Positions 17,791 through 26,500 of a stretch of DNA of 35,132 nt are shown in pieces. Below the pieces are notes generated by a model that was not told where the DNA came from, searched no databases, and was given only the letters and a program-made list of their open reading frames with translations. The stretch's first letter is position 1; each line of letters starts with the position of its first letter. Location: positions 23,017 to 58,148 of the forward strand of contig DDTF01000017.1 in the NCBI GenBank assembly GCA_002345965.1, read 5' to 3'. The position numbers were made by a program, and so were the translations under genes. This DNA comes from Flammeovirgaceae bacterium UBA2371 (GTDB taxonomy: Bacteria; Bacteroidota; Bacteroidia; Cytophagales; Cyclobacteriaceae).

Positions 17791-18252
17791 ATGACGCCAG
17801 AACAACGCTTTGCAAAGTTGGGGCTCACGCTCCCTCCTTCCCCCGATCCGCTGGGAGTTTACAAACTGCTTTTGATCGATGATAACCATGCCTACGTATC
17901 GGGGCACGGCACGCTTCAGGAAGACGGCACCTGGATTGTGGGAAAAGTAGGTGTGGACATGAATGCTGATGAAGCGAAGCTGGCTGCACAGCAGGTGGGC
18001 TTGGCCATACTGGCAACATTAAAAAAATATCTTGGCAGTCTCGATCGTGTAGACAGGGTTATTAAAGTGCTGGGAATGGTAAACTGCGTGCCTGACTTCA
18101 CCCGTCATCCCTACGTAATCAACGGATGCAGCGAATTATTTGCCAAAGTGTGGGGAGACGACAAAGGTGTAGGTGTACGCAGCGCAGTAGGTCTAAGTTC
18201 ACTACCAGAAGGAATTCCGGTAGAAATTGAAGCCCTTTTTAAACTCAATTAA
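17791..18252 (+). CDS. RidA/YjgF-family protein
   Basis: The 153-residue protein matches the YjgF/RidA fold of the longer variety (YVSGHGTLQEDG near 35-46, then GVRSAVGLSSLPEGIPVEIE). R130, equivalent to the conserved arginine of RidA, and E147 are present. RidA hydrolyses reactive imine/enamine intermediates released by PLP enzymes. This longer subgroup is less studied, and some members lack that activity. It is the last gene of the leuS run. The next gene is 60 bases away. Confidence 0.9.
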   Translation: MTPEQRFAKLGLTLPPSPDPLGVYKLLLIDDNHAYVSGHGTLQEDGTWIVGKVGVDMNADEAKLAAQQVGLAILATLKKYLGSLDRVDRVIKVLGMVNCVPDFTRHPYVINGCSELFAKVWGDDKGVGVRSAVGLSSLPEGIPVEIEALFKLN

Positions 18253-18312
18253 TTCCGATTAACCCATACTATTTTTTACAATACCCGTTATTATTCAATA
18301 AATTTGAATAAG

Positions 18313-19959
18313 ATGAGGAAGAAGTTGATTGTGCTGTTAATTCCAGTGTTGGGCGTTTTTGCGTTGTCATTTACTCCTCCCGCTGAACGCTACTTCGAAA
18401 TAGCCAAAAACCTGGACATCTTTGCTTCACTTTTTAAGGAGGTGAATGCTTTGTACGTAGATGAAGTGAACCCCAATCAACTCATTCGTACGGGCATCGA
18501 TGCCATGCTAATGTCTCTTGATCCTTACACCAATTTTATTGCCGAAGATGAAGTAGAGACTTACAGAACCATGAACACTGGTCAATATGGAGGTATCGGG
18601 GCCGTTACCAGAGTGATTGGAAATCGTACACTGGTAACCATGGTGTATGAGGGTTATCCCGCGCAAAAAAACGGATTAAAAATCGGTGACGAAGTAATTA
18701 AGATGGATGAGGTGGAGCTTTCTAAACTATCCATAGAGGAAGCCAACCGCCTCATGAGAGGACAACTTGGCACAAATGTAAAACTCACCGTGAAGCGAGT
18801 GGGTACCCCTGAGCTTATCCAACTTGAATTCAAGAGAGAGAAAATAAAAGTAAGTAACGTACCCTATTTCGGTATTATAGGTTCAAACACCGGATACGTT
18901 CAACTCACCGATTTTACACCTGATGCCGGTAAAGAAGTTAGGAATGCTGTGGTCAGTTTGAAAGAACAGGGCGCTACGAATATCATCCTTGATCTCAGGG
19001 ATAATCCAGGTGGATTACTGTTTGAGGCCGTAAACATCTGTAACATTTTTATTCCCAAAGGGAAGAAAGTAGTAACTACAATGGGCAAGGTTCAAAACAG
19101 CAATGTTTCTTACGAAACCCTGAATAACCCCACTGATCTTGAAATTCCCGTTGCCGTATTGATCAACAGAGGCAGTGCTTCAGCTTCTGAAATCGTAGCC
19201 GGTACGCTTCAAGATTATGACAGGGCAATTATCATTGGGGAAAAATCCTTTGGCAAGGGACTCGTACAAATTCCAAGGCAACTCTCCTACAATTCACAGG
19301 TCAAAATTACTACCGCAAAATACTACACCCCTACTGGACGTTGCATCCAGGTATTGGATTATTCCCATCGCAGGCAAGATGGAAGTGTAGGTTCAATACC
19401 TGATTCAGTTAAAAAAGAATTTAAAACCTCCAAAGGCAGAATTGTTTATGATGGCGGTGGAGTTGATCCGGATATTGTGGTAGAGGGCGATGATGTTTCT
19501 TCATTGACTCAAATGTTGTACAGCACAGGTCTTATTTTTGATTTCGCTACACTGTACGCTTCCAAACATGCCACCATCCCATCTGCACGGGAATTTAAGC
19601 TTTCTGACAAAGAGTACGATGAGTTTGTGGATTTTGTAAAATCAAAAAAATACAATTACAAAAGTCCTGTAGAAGTGCAACTGAAAGTATTGGAAAACCA
19701 GGCGAAAAAAGAAAAATACTATGATGACCTCAGTTCTCAAATCAATCAAATCAATGAATTGCTGAAAGAAAGCAGAAAGAGGGATCTTTATACTTTTAAA
19801 GATCAAATAAAAAATCTCTTAGAAAAAGATATTGCCATGAGGTACTATCTTGAAAAAGGATCTACTGAAGTAGCGTTCAAACACGATGCAGATATCAAAA
19901 AATCCATTGAAGTATTGAATACACCCAAGGAATACAAGAAGATACTCAATCTTCCATAG
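18313..19959 (+). CDS. C-terminal processing peptidase (S41 family)
   Basis: I chose the ATG at 18313 (548 residues) over the TTG at 18304. It gives a signal peptide or N-anchor (about 1-21). Domains in order are a short helical N-region, a PDZ domain (about 85-165), and the S41 core. The core has LDLRDNPGGLL, the Ser-containing RGSASASE (286-293) and the lysine K315 in GEKSFGKGLVQ, forming the Ser/Lys dyad. A helical C-terminal tail (about 430-548) is probably an extra substrate or partner domain. It acts in the periplasm, cutting C-termini of exported proteins. The gene ends 61 bases before a strong bidirectional terminator that also serves the convergent glutamine synthetase gene. Confidence 0.95.
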   Translation: MRKKLIVLLIPVLGVFALSFTPPAERYFEIAKNLDIFASLFKEVNALYVDEVNPNQLIRTGIDAMLMSLDPYTNFIAEDEVETYRTMNTGQYGGIGAVTRVIGNRTLVTMVYEGYPAQKNGLKIGDEVIKMDEVELSKLSIEEANRLMRGQLGTNVKLTVKRVGTPELIQLEFKREKIKVSNVPYFGIIGSNTGYVQLTDFTPDAGKEVRNAVVSLKEQGATNIILDLRDNPGGLLFEAVNICNIFIPKGKKVVTTMGKVQNSNVSYETLNNPTDLEIPVAVLINRGSASASEIVAGTLQDYDRAIIIGEKSFGKGLVQIPRQLSYNSQVKITTAKYYTPTGRCIQVLDYSHRRQDGSVGSIPDSVKKEFKTSKGRIVYDGGGVDPDIVVEGDDVSSLTQMLYSTGLIFDFATLYASKHATIPSAREFKLSDKEYDEFVDFVKSKKYNYKSPVEVQLKVLENQAKKEKYYDDLSSQINQINELLKESRKRDLYTFKDQIKNLLEKDIAMRYYLEKGSTEVAFKHDADIKKSIEVLNTPKEYKKILNLP

Positions 19960-20020
19960 TGTGGCTCTTCCAGCAAAGTTGTCAATATTTTACCAACAAG
20001 TGTAGTCCGGTTAAGCAGCA

Positions 20021-20058
20021 ACTAAAAAGGCTGACTTATTTAAGTCAGCCTTTTTAGT
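20021..20058. terminator. Bidirectional intrinsic terminator (ctpA-type / glutamine synthetase)
   Basis: This is a perfect 18-base inverted repeat with a 2-base loop (20021-20038 and 20041-20058). It has a GC-containing stem (GGCTGACTTA) and flanking A and T runs, giving U-tracts for transcripts from both directions. It lies exactly between two converging genes. Confidence 0.93.
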
Positions 20059-20072
20059 AAAGCAATTACCTT

Positions 20073-22235
20073 TTATCGCAGAAACAAAAGCTCCCTGTAT
20101 TTTACCAGAGGCCAGTCTTCATCGTCTACAAGCAGCTCCAGTTTATCAACAGCATATCTGATTTTATCAAAGTACTTCTCCTTTACCTCATCGCAATACG
20201 CATGTGCTCTTTTTTCAGTATCGGGTATTTTGTTGACACGTCTTCTTTCGTCAATCATCTTATCCACATTCACTTTTATCGATTCAATCAAAGCACCCAT
20301 TTCTTTGATGGTTCCAACCACCGCAGTGTTGTCGACACCAAGACCTTTCAATCCATTCGCATTTTTTATCAGCTTGTTCTGATAGGATATGGCAGTAGGA
20401 ATAATGTGGTTCATGGCCAGGTCACCGATCACCCGTGCTTCAATCTGCACTTTCTTAAGATATCCCTCCAACTTAATTTCGTTTCTCGCCTCTATTTCCT
20501 TTTTATTGAAAATACCATGACGTTCAAAAAGGTCAACTGATTTTTTTGAAAGGTAGGATTCAATGGCGTGAGGCATCGTTTTGATATTATTCAAACCTCT
20601 CTTTTCAGCTTCTTTTACCCACTCTTCAGAATAGCCGTCTCCTTCAAAACGTATGTTCTTAGATTCTTTGATGTATTTTCTTAATACGTTAACGATGGCT
20701 AATCTTTTTTCAGTACCCTTTTCAATTTCCTTATTTACTTCTCCGTAGAAATGAGTAAGCTGATCTGCCATGATTACATTAAGTACGGTCATTGCAGTGG
20801 CACTGTTATCGCTTGAACCTACTGCACGGAACTCAAACTTATTGCCTGTAAAGGCGAAGGGAGAAGTACGGTTACGGTCTGTGGCATCCAATATGATTTC
20901 AGGAATCTGATCAATACCTAATTTCATGTACATGTTTTCACCTTTCTCAACCTTCACGTTCCCCTTTTTCTCCAACTCATCCAGCACTGCTGTCATTTGT
21001 TTACCAATAAACACAGACATAATTGCCGGTGGTGCTTCGTTGGCACCCAAGCGGAAATCATTTCCTGCCGTTGCAATACTGGCGCGCAGCAGATCGGCAT
21101 GTTCATGAACGGCTTTAATTGCAGTAACGAAGAAAGTCAAGAACAAAAGATTGTCTTTGGCACTGCTTGAAGGTGCAAACAAGTTAACCCCTGTATTGGT
21201 AATCAAAGACCAGTTGTTGTGTTTACCGCTACCATTCAATCTTGAAAAAGGTTTTTCATGGAATAATACCTGCAAGTCGTGTCTTTCTGAAACACGATTC
21301 ATCACATCCATTAACAACTGGTTGTGATCGTTGGCTGCATTCACTTCCTCAAACAATGGAGCCACTTCAAACTGGCTTGGTGCTACCTCATTGTGTCTTG
21401 TTCTTAAAGGAATCCCCAACTTCCAGCATTCAATTTCAAAGTCTTTCATGAAGTCATAAACCCTGGATGGAATGGACCCAAAGTAATGATCATCCAATTG
21501 TTGTCCACGTGCAGGGGCATGACCAAATACTGTTCTTCCGGTCATCACCAAATCAGGTCTTGCCAAGTACAACGCTCTGTCCACCACAAAATATTCTTGC
21601 TCACATCCCAGAGAGGCAACTACCTTATTAACATCTTTATCGAATAGCTGACACACTTTGGTGGCTGCTTTATCCACTACTTTTAGCGCTTTCAGCAAAG
21701 GGGATTTTGTGTCCAGGGTCTCACCCGTATAGGAAACAAAAACAGTAGGGATACAAAGTGTTTTTCCGTAAATAAACATTGATGAGGTTGGATCCCAGGC
21801 GGTGTAACCGCGGGCCTCAAATGTACTTCTGATTCCTCCGCTAGGAAATGAGGAGGCATCAGGTTCTTGTTGTACCAATTCACTCCCCTTAAATTTTTCG
21901 ATTCCGGATAGTGCATCGAAAAAGGAGTCGTGTTTTTCGGCAGTACCTCCTGTAAGGGGCTGAAACCAGTGTGAAAAATGGGTTGCCCCTTTGCTGATGG
22001 CCCAGCTTTTGGCAGCTGATGCTACGGCATCGGCTGTTTCTTCATCAATTTTATCATGATTTTTGATGGCTTCGCTTACCTTCTTGTAAACTGCAGGGGC
22101 AAGTGACCCCAACATTTGTTTCATCCCAAATGAATTTTCGCCAAAAAACTCGGAGACTTTAGGATACGCCATCTCAACTCTGACCTTTCCTCTCTCATTT
22201 AGTTTGTTAAGTGCTTCAAAACGTAGTTTTGCCAT
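20073..22235 (-). CDS. glnN: Type III glutamine synthetase
   Basis: This 720-residue enzyme is the long GSIII form typical of Bacteroidetes, making glutamine from glutamate, ammonia and ATP. The conserved parts are GCEQEYF (210-216), RHNEVAPSQFEVAP (280-293) and NGSGKHNNWS (335-344). The long N-terminal and C-terminal extensions that separate GSIII from GSI/GSII are present. It acts as a cytoplasmic dodecamer and is the main nitrogen-assimilation enzyme in this group. No ammonium transporter, PII gene or GOGAT is adjacent. It has its own -7 element upstream and a terminator after the stop. Confidence 0.97.
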   Translation of the reverse strand: MAKLRFEALNKLNERGKVRVEMAYPKVSEFFGENSFGMKQMLGSLAPAVYKKVSEAIKNHDKIDEETADAVASAAKSWAISKGATHFSHWFQPLTGGTAEKHDSFFDALSGIEKFKGSELVQQEPDASSFPSGGIRSTFEARGYTAWDPTSSMFIYGKTLCIPTVFVSYTGETLDTKSPLLKALKVVDKAATKVCQLFDKDVNKVVASLGCEQEYFVVDRALYLARPDLVMTGRTVFGHAPARGQQLDDHYFGSIPSRVYDFMKDFEIECWKLGIPLRTRHNEVAPSQFEVAPLFEEVNAANDHNQLLMDVMNRVSERHDLQVLFHEKPFSRLNGSGKHNNWSLITNTGVNLFAPSSSAKDNLLFLTFFVTAIKAVHEHADLLRASIATAGNDFRLGANEAPPAIMSVFIGKQMTAVLDELEKKGNVKVEKGENMYMKLGIDQIPEIILDATDRNRTSPFAFTGNKFEFRAVGSSDNSATAMTVLNVIMADQLTHFYGEVNKEIEKGTEKRLAIVNVLRKYIKESKNIRFEGDGYSEEWVKEAEKRGLNNIKTMPHAIESYLSKKSVDLFERHGIFNKKEIEARNEIKLEGYLKKVQIEARVIGDLAMNHIIPTAISYQNKLIKNANGLKGLGVDNTAVVGTIKEMGALIESIKVNVDKMIDERRRVNKIPDTEKRAHAYCDEVKEKYFDKIRYAVDKLELLVDDEDWPLVKYRELLFLR

Positions 22236-22266
22236 AGTAGTGGTTGAATTTTAAGCTAATTTTCGC

Positions 22267-22274
22267 CAAAAGTA
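22267..22274 (-). promoter_or_regulatory. Candidate -7 element of the glutamine synthetase gene
   Basis: On the minus strand this reads TACTTTTG, an exact TAnnTTTG match, ending 31 bases before the ATG at 22235. No TTG is found at the ideal -33 distance: TTG at 22306-22304 is 29 bases away, and CTG at 22294-22292 is 17 away. The -33 part is therefore weak, as might suit a regulated promoter. Confidence 0.45.
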
Positions 22275-22504
22275 GTAGTTTTTTACTTTATCAGGCTAAA
22301 TTTCAACCCACTTTTTACAAAAAATAATAATTTTTACTCAATGATGGGTCAATTTTTAATTGAGTTTGCTTTCCCGTGAGTGGCACAGTTAAAGTAAAAA
22401 AGTAAAGACGTGGGGGTAAGTGGCTTTGTGATTGTCGTTAAGCAAAGTACAGTAGCAGAACCATTCCCTGCCTAATTACGTTGAATCAACCAAACCATGA
22501 AATT

Positions 22505-22678
22505 ATGATCAATTTCATTAAAAAAGCACCTAAATGGCCTAAAATACTCAAGGCTGACTCTGCTTATCAACAGAGCTTTAGTAAAGCGATTCTCAATTTC
22601 GAGCAAAACATTATTGAAGAACGCGAGTTGAACATTTCAGCCAAAGGGAGAAAATTCAATTTAGGTTCGCGTCTTTAG
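22505..22678 (+). CDS. Hypothetical small basic protein (57 aa)
   Basis: The ATG at 22505 opens 57 codons in a gap of about 440 bases between two real genes. The product is basic and helical (IKKAPKWPKILK, then NFEQNIIEERELN), without signal peptide or membrane helix. An in-frame TTG at 22481 would add eight residues but is less likely. The stop overlaps that of the convergent GIN-domain gene by 4 bases. I recognise no family. Coding status is uncertain, though the residue composition looks protein-like. Confidence 0.42.
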   Translation: MINFIKKAPKWPKILKADSAYQQSFSKAILNFEQNIIEERELNISAKGRKFNLGSRL

Positions 22679-23355
22679 TTGGATTTTTTTACAGAACCAC
22701 CACTGCTGGAATCTGTATTGGTCTTCATTGGATTGCCTCTATAGCGCACATCTCCCCCGCTGGTTGCTCTGGCATCGAGGGATTTGGTGGCCGTAACCTT
22801 TATTGAACCCGCACTGCTGGCTCTTGCATACACTGATTCACTGTCCAATCGGTAGGCATCAATATCTCCTGCACTACTGGCTTCTACTTGCAATACCTTA
22901 GCCGTTCCTTCCAACACAATATCACCGGCACTTGAGACATCCGCCTTTAGTTCGTTAACATCTACACTTACTTCAACTGTGGCCGCACTACTGGTGTTAA
23001 TATCAATTGAAGGGGCTTTAATTGTACCTTCAGAAAATACATTGGAAGCAGAACTAGCATAAATTTTATTAAGATTGACATAAGTGACATAGACCTTAAC
23101 ATTGGATCTCCTATAGTTGCCACTCTCCATATGAATCTTGAGGTAAGATCCAGAAATCTCTGTGATTACATCTGAGAGCCGGGTGCCTGATACTTCTACC
23201 CTTACACTTTCCTTATCCCCTTTTTTAAGATAAACATCGACTGCTTCAGCTGATTTTATTCCGCTAAATGACCCTATTGATCGTGTCTCACTCTCCTGAG
23301 CACTCACGGGTCTTACCAACAATAACAACAGTCCAATAAATACGATCAGTCTCAT
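22675..23355 (-). CDS. GIN-domain (DUF2807) exported protein
   Basis: I chose the ATG at 23355 (226 residues), which gives a signal peptide (about 1-19, ending PVSAQ); the frame stays open to 23394. The mature part is the GIN domain, a right-handed beta-helix with a recurring turn of about 20 residues: SSASNV, TSSAAT, SSAGDI (twice), SSAGSI, TSGGDV and SSGGSV. Such proteins are common in Bacteroidetes and are often labelled putative adhesin heads. The function is not established. A Lys/Ser-rich tail follows. Confidence 0.9.
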   Translation of the reverse strand: MRLIVFIGLLLLLVRPVSAQESETRSIGSFSGIKSAEAVDVYLKKGDKESVRVEVSGTRLSDVITEISGSYLKIHMESGNYRRSNVKVYVTYVNLNKIYASSASNVFSEGTIKAPSIDINTSSAATVEVSVDVNELKADVSSAGDIVLEGTAKVLQVEASSAGDIDAYRLDSESVYARASSAGSIKVTATKSLDARATSGGDVRYRGNPMKTNTDSSSGGSVKKSN

Positions 23356-23400
23356 ATCATGTTCTTTTGCACCAATGACCATCCTAACCTTCAATGGTTG

Positions 23401-23430
23401 CTTACAAAAAATGCCTTTGTAAGGTTTTTT
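23401..23430. promoter_or_regulatory. Short inverted repeat with T-run between divergent genes
   Basis: CTTACAAA (23401-23408) and TTTGTAAG (23416-23423) form a perfect 8-base inverted repeat with a 7-base loop, followed on the plus strand by G and six Ts. The stem is AT-rich and weak. It lies between the divergent GIN-domain and TerB-like genes. An operator or attenuator is as likely as a terminator. Confidence 0.3.
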
Positions 23431-23510
23431 AATGCTCGTAGCGAAAAATTATTCATTTTTACCTAAATTTCAGCTTATAAGCGACACAATTAGCGAAAAA
23501 TTAAACTACT

Positions 23511-23903
23511 ATGATTAAAGAACAGCTAAATATTTTAATCAATCTGGCCGCAAGCGACATGACGGTTGCCGACAAGGAAGCCAAGATATTGCACATGATT
23601 GGCAAGGCTAATGGACTTTCAAGGGATGAAGTGGATACAATGATGAAGTCTCCTAAACCTGTAGGTGATCTTTCTGCCTTCAGCGAAGATCAGAAGTTTG
23701 AAAACCTCTATCACCTCATCCAATTGATGAAAGCAGATGGTCAGGTCTTCAAAAGCGAAATTTCTTTTTGCGAAGAAATAGCTGAAAAACTAGGCTATAA
23801 GAAAGGGGTAGTAGCTGAACTGTCGTCAAGAATTTACAGTGATCCAACCATTACCACTGATCGTAAATTATTGATGGAAAGAGCTCATAAATTTTTAAAG
23901 TAA
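23511..23903 (+). CDS. TerB-like protein
   Basis: The 130-residue all-helical cytoplasmic protein resembles the TerB/tellurite-resistance fold. It opens with a helix holding INLAASDMTVADKEAKIL, and MKADGQVFKSEISFCEEIAEKLG supplies the second acidic metal-binding helix. TerB-like domains bind divalent metals at conserved Asp/Glu; D21, E25 and the acidic residues around D85 fit that pattern. No other ter genes are present, so tellurite resistance itself should not be inferred. It is followed by a strong terminator. Confidence 0.85.
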   Translation: MIKEQLNILINLAASDMTVADKEAKILHMIGKANGLSRDEVDTMMKSPKPVGDLSAFSEDQKFENLYHLIQLMKADGQVFKSEISFCEEIAEKLGYKKGVVAELSSRIYSDPTITTDRKLLMERAHKFLK

Positions 23904-23917
23904 TCACTCTCATAAAT

Positions 23918-23946
23918 AAAAAACCCTCGAAAATCGAGGGTTTTTT
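23918..23946. terminator. Bidirectional intrinsic terminator (TerB-like / amidohydrolase)
   Basis: An A-run (23918-23923) is followed by CCCTCGA, a 3-base loop, TCGAGGG and six Ts (23941-23946). It is a compact perfect hairpin with U-tracts in both orientations, set between the convergent TerB-like and amidohydrolase genes. Confidence 0.93.
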
Positions 23947-23964
23947 GTTGTATTACAGTCTGGC

Positions 23965-25668
23965 CTATTTTTTTTCATAGACCATCTTTCCATCCACTAT
24001 TGTTTTCGACACCTCAGTAGCCAGTAACTGATTATCGGGTACAGTCATTATATCCTGGCTGAAGATAGTAAAATCTGCTGCCTTACCTACTTCAATAGAT
24101 CCAAGGTAGTCTTCCTGAAAGGCGCCATAGGCAGCATCCAGCGTATAAGATCTAAGTGCTTGTTCTCTGGTCATTTTTTGTCTGGGTTCATACCCTCCCT
24201 CGGGTTGGCCATCCAATGTCTGCCTTGTTACTGAAGCATAAAAGCTGGCTATAGGACTGATCGGTTCTACAGGCACGTCAGTACCGTTGATAATCATTGC
24301 CCCAGTATTGATGAAATCCTGCCACACATAGGTTTCTTCTACTATTCTTTTTTCTCCTAACCTTTCGATTGCCCAGGGACGGTCGGAAGACAAGTGTATG
24401 GCTTGCATGGCGGCAATCACTCCCATTTTTCCAAATCTGGGTATGTCATCAGGATGGACATGCTGCGCATGCTCAATTCTGAACCTATGGTTATTTTTGT
24501 CTGGATTCTCCTTGAATGCGATTTCGTAACGATCCAGTATTTCACGGTTGGCACGATCGCCTATTGCATGTGAGCAAACTTGAAATCCTGCCTTGAGCCC
24601 TGCCTTTGACACACTAAGTACTGTATCCATGGAAATGGTGGGCATACCATACCAACCGGTCCTGTCTGAATAGGGTTCCAGCAGCCATGCTCCACGCGAT
24701 CCCAATGCACCATCACAGTTGAGTTTGATCGATCGTATGGTTAGAAAATTGGCTGTGTCAATTTCTGGCCCCTTGCGTATCCACTCATAAACCAACTCCG
24801 GATCACGGCCTGATATCATTACATAGAGACGGGTCTTCATGTTGTTATCCGCTCTGAACTTATGAAATAGCGCAATATCTGTGCGTGAAGCTCCTGCATC
24901 ATGAAAACTGGTGATACCCTCTCTCGCGCAAGCATCCATCGCAAGCGAAAACGCTTGTGCACGTGTTTCCTCAGTATTCTCAGGAACATATTTCCAAATA
25001 AGACCTTGAGCCCTTTCATTAAATAAACCCGTTGGGTTGCCTAGCTTATCTCTGATTATTTCCCCTCCTTCTCCCAAATCTTTGGTCAGCTGCTCCAAAG
25101 ACATTTGATTCACCCCGGCAACCTTCATGGCGTTGGCGTTAGCAAATCCTGCATGGCCGCTAGCATGGCTAAGAAATACTGGATTATTCGGAGATACTGC
25201 ACTTAATTGCTCATGCGTCTGAAATCCATTTACCATTTTCTCAGGTTTTTTATCCCACTTGTCCTGATGCCATCCTCTGCCAATAATCCATTCACCAGGT
25301 TGAGCTTTGTCAACTGCCTGTTTCACTCTTTCTACAATTTCATCCCAACTTTTAGTATCCATCAAATCGATGTTCAACTCATTATAGCCAAGCCCCATAA
25401 TGTGCCCATGTGATTCAATGAATCCTGGTGTCATCGTTTGTCCCTGAAGATCGACTTGCTGAGTTTGATCACCCTTAAACTTCTGAACTTCCGCTTGAGT
25501 ACCTGCAAAAACTATTTTACCTGAAGCAATGGCCACGGCTTCTACCGTTGGATTTTTTTCATCCATGGTATATATGGTTCCTCCAGAAATAATCATATCT
25601 GCCGGAGTCTGTTTCTTTCCGCATGATAGTACCAATACCGAAAGGAGAACTATTAGAATTTTTTTCAT
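23965..25668 (-). CDS. Amidohydrolase-family lipoprotein (YtcJ-like)
   Basis: The 567-residue protein begins with a lipoprotein signal whose lipobox ends LVLSC (C16), so it should be membrane-anchored and outside the cytoplasm. The metal-dependent amidohydrolase core (Amidohydro_3 type) shows H87-G-H89 in FIESHGH, then CSHAIGDRA and RIEHAQHV as later metal-ligand strands. A C-terminal composite beta-sandwich strand (GSIEVGKAADFTI) closes the fold. YtcJ-like members hydrolyse amide or related bonds; the substrate is unknown. The gene stands alone, with a shared terminator downstream. Confidence 0.93.
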   Translation of the reverse strand: MKKILIVLLSVLVLSCGKKQTPADMIISGGTIYTMDEKNPTVEAVAIASGKIVFAGTQAEVQKFKGDQTQQVDLQGQTMTPGFIESHGHIMGLGYNELNIDLMDTKSWDEIVERVKQAVDKAQPGEWIIGRGWHQDKWDKKPEKMVNGFQTHEQLSAVSPNNPVFLSHASGHAGFANANAMKVAGVNQMSLEQLTKDLGEGGEIIRDKLGNPTGLFNERAQGLIWKYVPENTEETRAQAFSLAMDACAREGITSFHDAGASRTDIALFHKFRADNNMKTRLYVMISGRDPELVYEWIRKGPEIDTANFLTIRSIKLNCDGALGSRGAWLLEPYSDRTGWYGMPTISMDTVLSVSKAGLKAGFQVCSHAIGDRANREILDRYEIAFKENPDKNNHRFRIEHAQHVHPDDIPRFGKMGVIAAMQAIHLSSDRPWAIERLGEKRIVEETYVWQDFINTGAMIINGTDVPVEPISPIASFYASVTRQTLDGQPEGGYEPRQKMTREQALRSYTLDAAYGAFQEDYLGSIEVGKAADFTIFSQDIMTVPDNQLLATEVSKTIVDGKMVYEKK

Positions 25669-25782
25669 AGGAGTTTGCTGCTAGGTTCTAGTAATCATTA
25701 TAATGTAAACTGAAAATTAACATCTTTTTGTACGATTTGGGAATAACTATCTACAATCGGTGGAGAAAAACTGGGTTGTCAC

Positions 25783-25790
25783 TACCTTCG
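25783..25790 (+). promoter_or_regulatory. Weak -7 candidate before the barrel gene
   Basis: TACCTTCG differs from TAnnTTTG at one base and lies 23 bases before the ATG at 25814. No TTG occurs at the expected upstream distance. Confidence 0.3.
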
Positions 25791-25813
25791 TGGCACCTTA
25801 AAACAATGCGCTA

Positions 25814-26500
25814 ATGAAAAAAAGTATCATTCTCTGTCTGTTTGCCGCTTTTGGCTTTTCCAGCGCTATTGCCCAAAACGTGGGGCTTTCTTTTTCTTAT
25901 TTCATTCCGCGAAACGGATCATTTTCAACTCCCATTAGTCCATTCTCACTGCGTGGTGTTGGTTTTGATCTCAACAGATATGTGGCTGTAGAAACTGGAT
26001 TTTCATTGTATCGCATGGCGGGACTTAACGTCATTGATTTACCATTCGAAAGCAACGAGTCACTTACAGGGCCCAATTTTACGGCTTTTGTGCCTGTTGA
26101 ATTGGTGTTGCAATTTCAGGGGAAGCAGGCACAGTTCGACATTAAAGGGGGTGGATTCTTTTTTTATGGATTTGACCAGCGGATTGATTACGGAAATATG
26201 GACAGGGCCTTGCGGGCTTATGAAGGCTGGGATATTGTTAACGCAGAACTCGCTTTTCAGAATAATCCTGGTTTTGGAATACATTTTGGAGCTGAGTTTA
26301 CAGTTTACGTGACAAGGCAATTTGGCATCTCGCTGGAGTGCAACTATCTCAATGGTACTTCCAAATTTCCACTTTCGGGAAGTTATGCTGGTGGTTTATT
26401 GGGAGGAACAAATCAAGCGAAGTCTGCAGACTTTGCCGATGCAAAGATCGACTTCACTGGGTTAGAGTTTTCGATTGGCATCTTATTTACCGGAAGATAA
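25814..26500 (+). CDS. Small outer-membrane beta-barrel protein
   Basis: The 228-residue protein has a signal peptide (about 1-20, ending AIAQ) and alternating hydrophobic/polar strands with many aromatic and glycine residues (VGLSFSYFIPRNG, FDIKGGGFFFYGF, FGISLECNYLNG). This is the pattern of an eight- to ten-stranded outer-membrane barrel. The last strand ends in GILFTGR rather than an aromatic residue. No transport or enzymatic motif is recognisable. Its 3' end overlaps the convergent CapA-like gene by 18 bases. Confidence 0.85.
   Translation: MKKSIILCLFAAFGFSSAIAQNVGLSFSYFIPRNGSFSTPISPFSLRGVGFDLNRYVAVETGFSLYRMAGLNVIDLPFESNESLTGPNFTAFVPVELVLQFQGKQAQFDIKGGGFFFYGFDQRIDYGNMDRALRAYEGWDIVNAELAFQNNPGFGIHFGAEFTVYVTRQFGISLECNYLNGTSKFPLSGSYAGGLLGGTNQAKSADFADAKIDFTGLEFSIGILFTGR

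Noticed and set aside
18299..18306. TAAATTTG, a perfect -7 match before the S41 protease gene
   Set aside because: It would put the transcript start at the ATG with no leader, and no TTG lies at the right distance.
22336..22365. ACTCAAT / ATTGAGT inverted repeat upstream of glutamine synthetase
   Set aside because: Arms of seven AT-rich bases with a 16-base spacer are not unusual; nothing else supports an operator.
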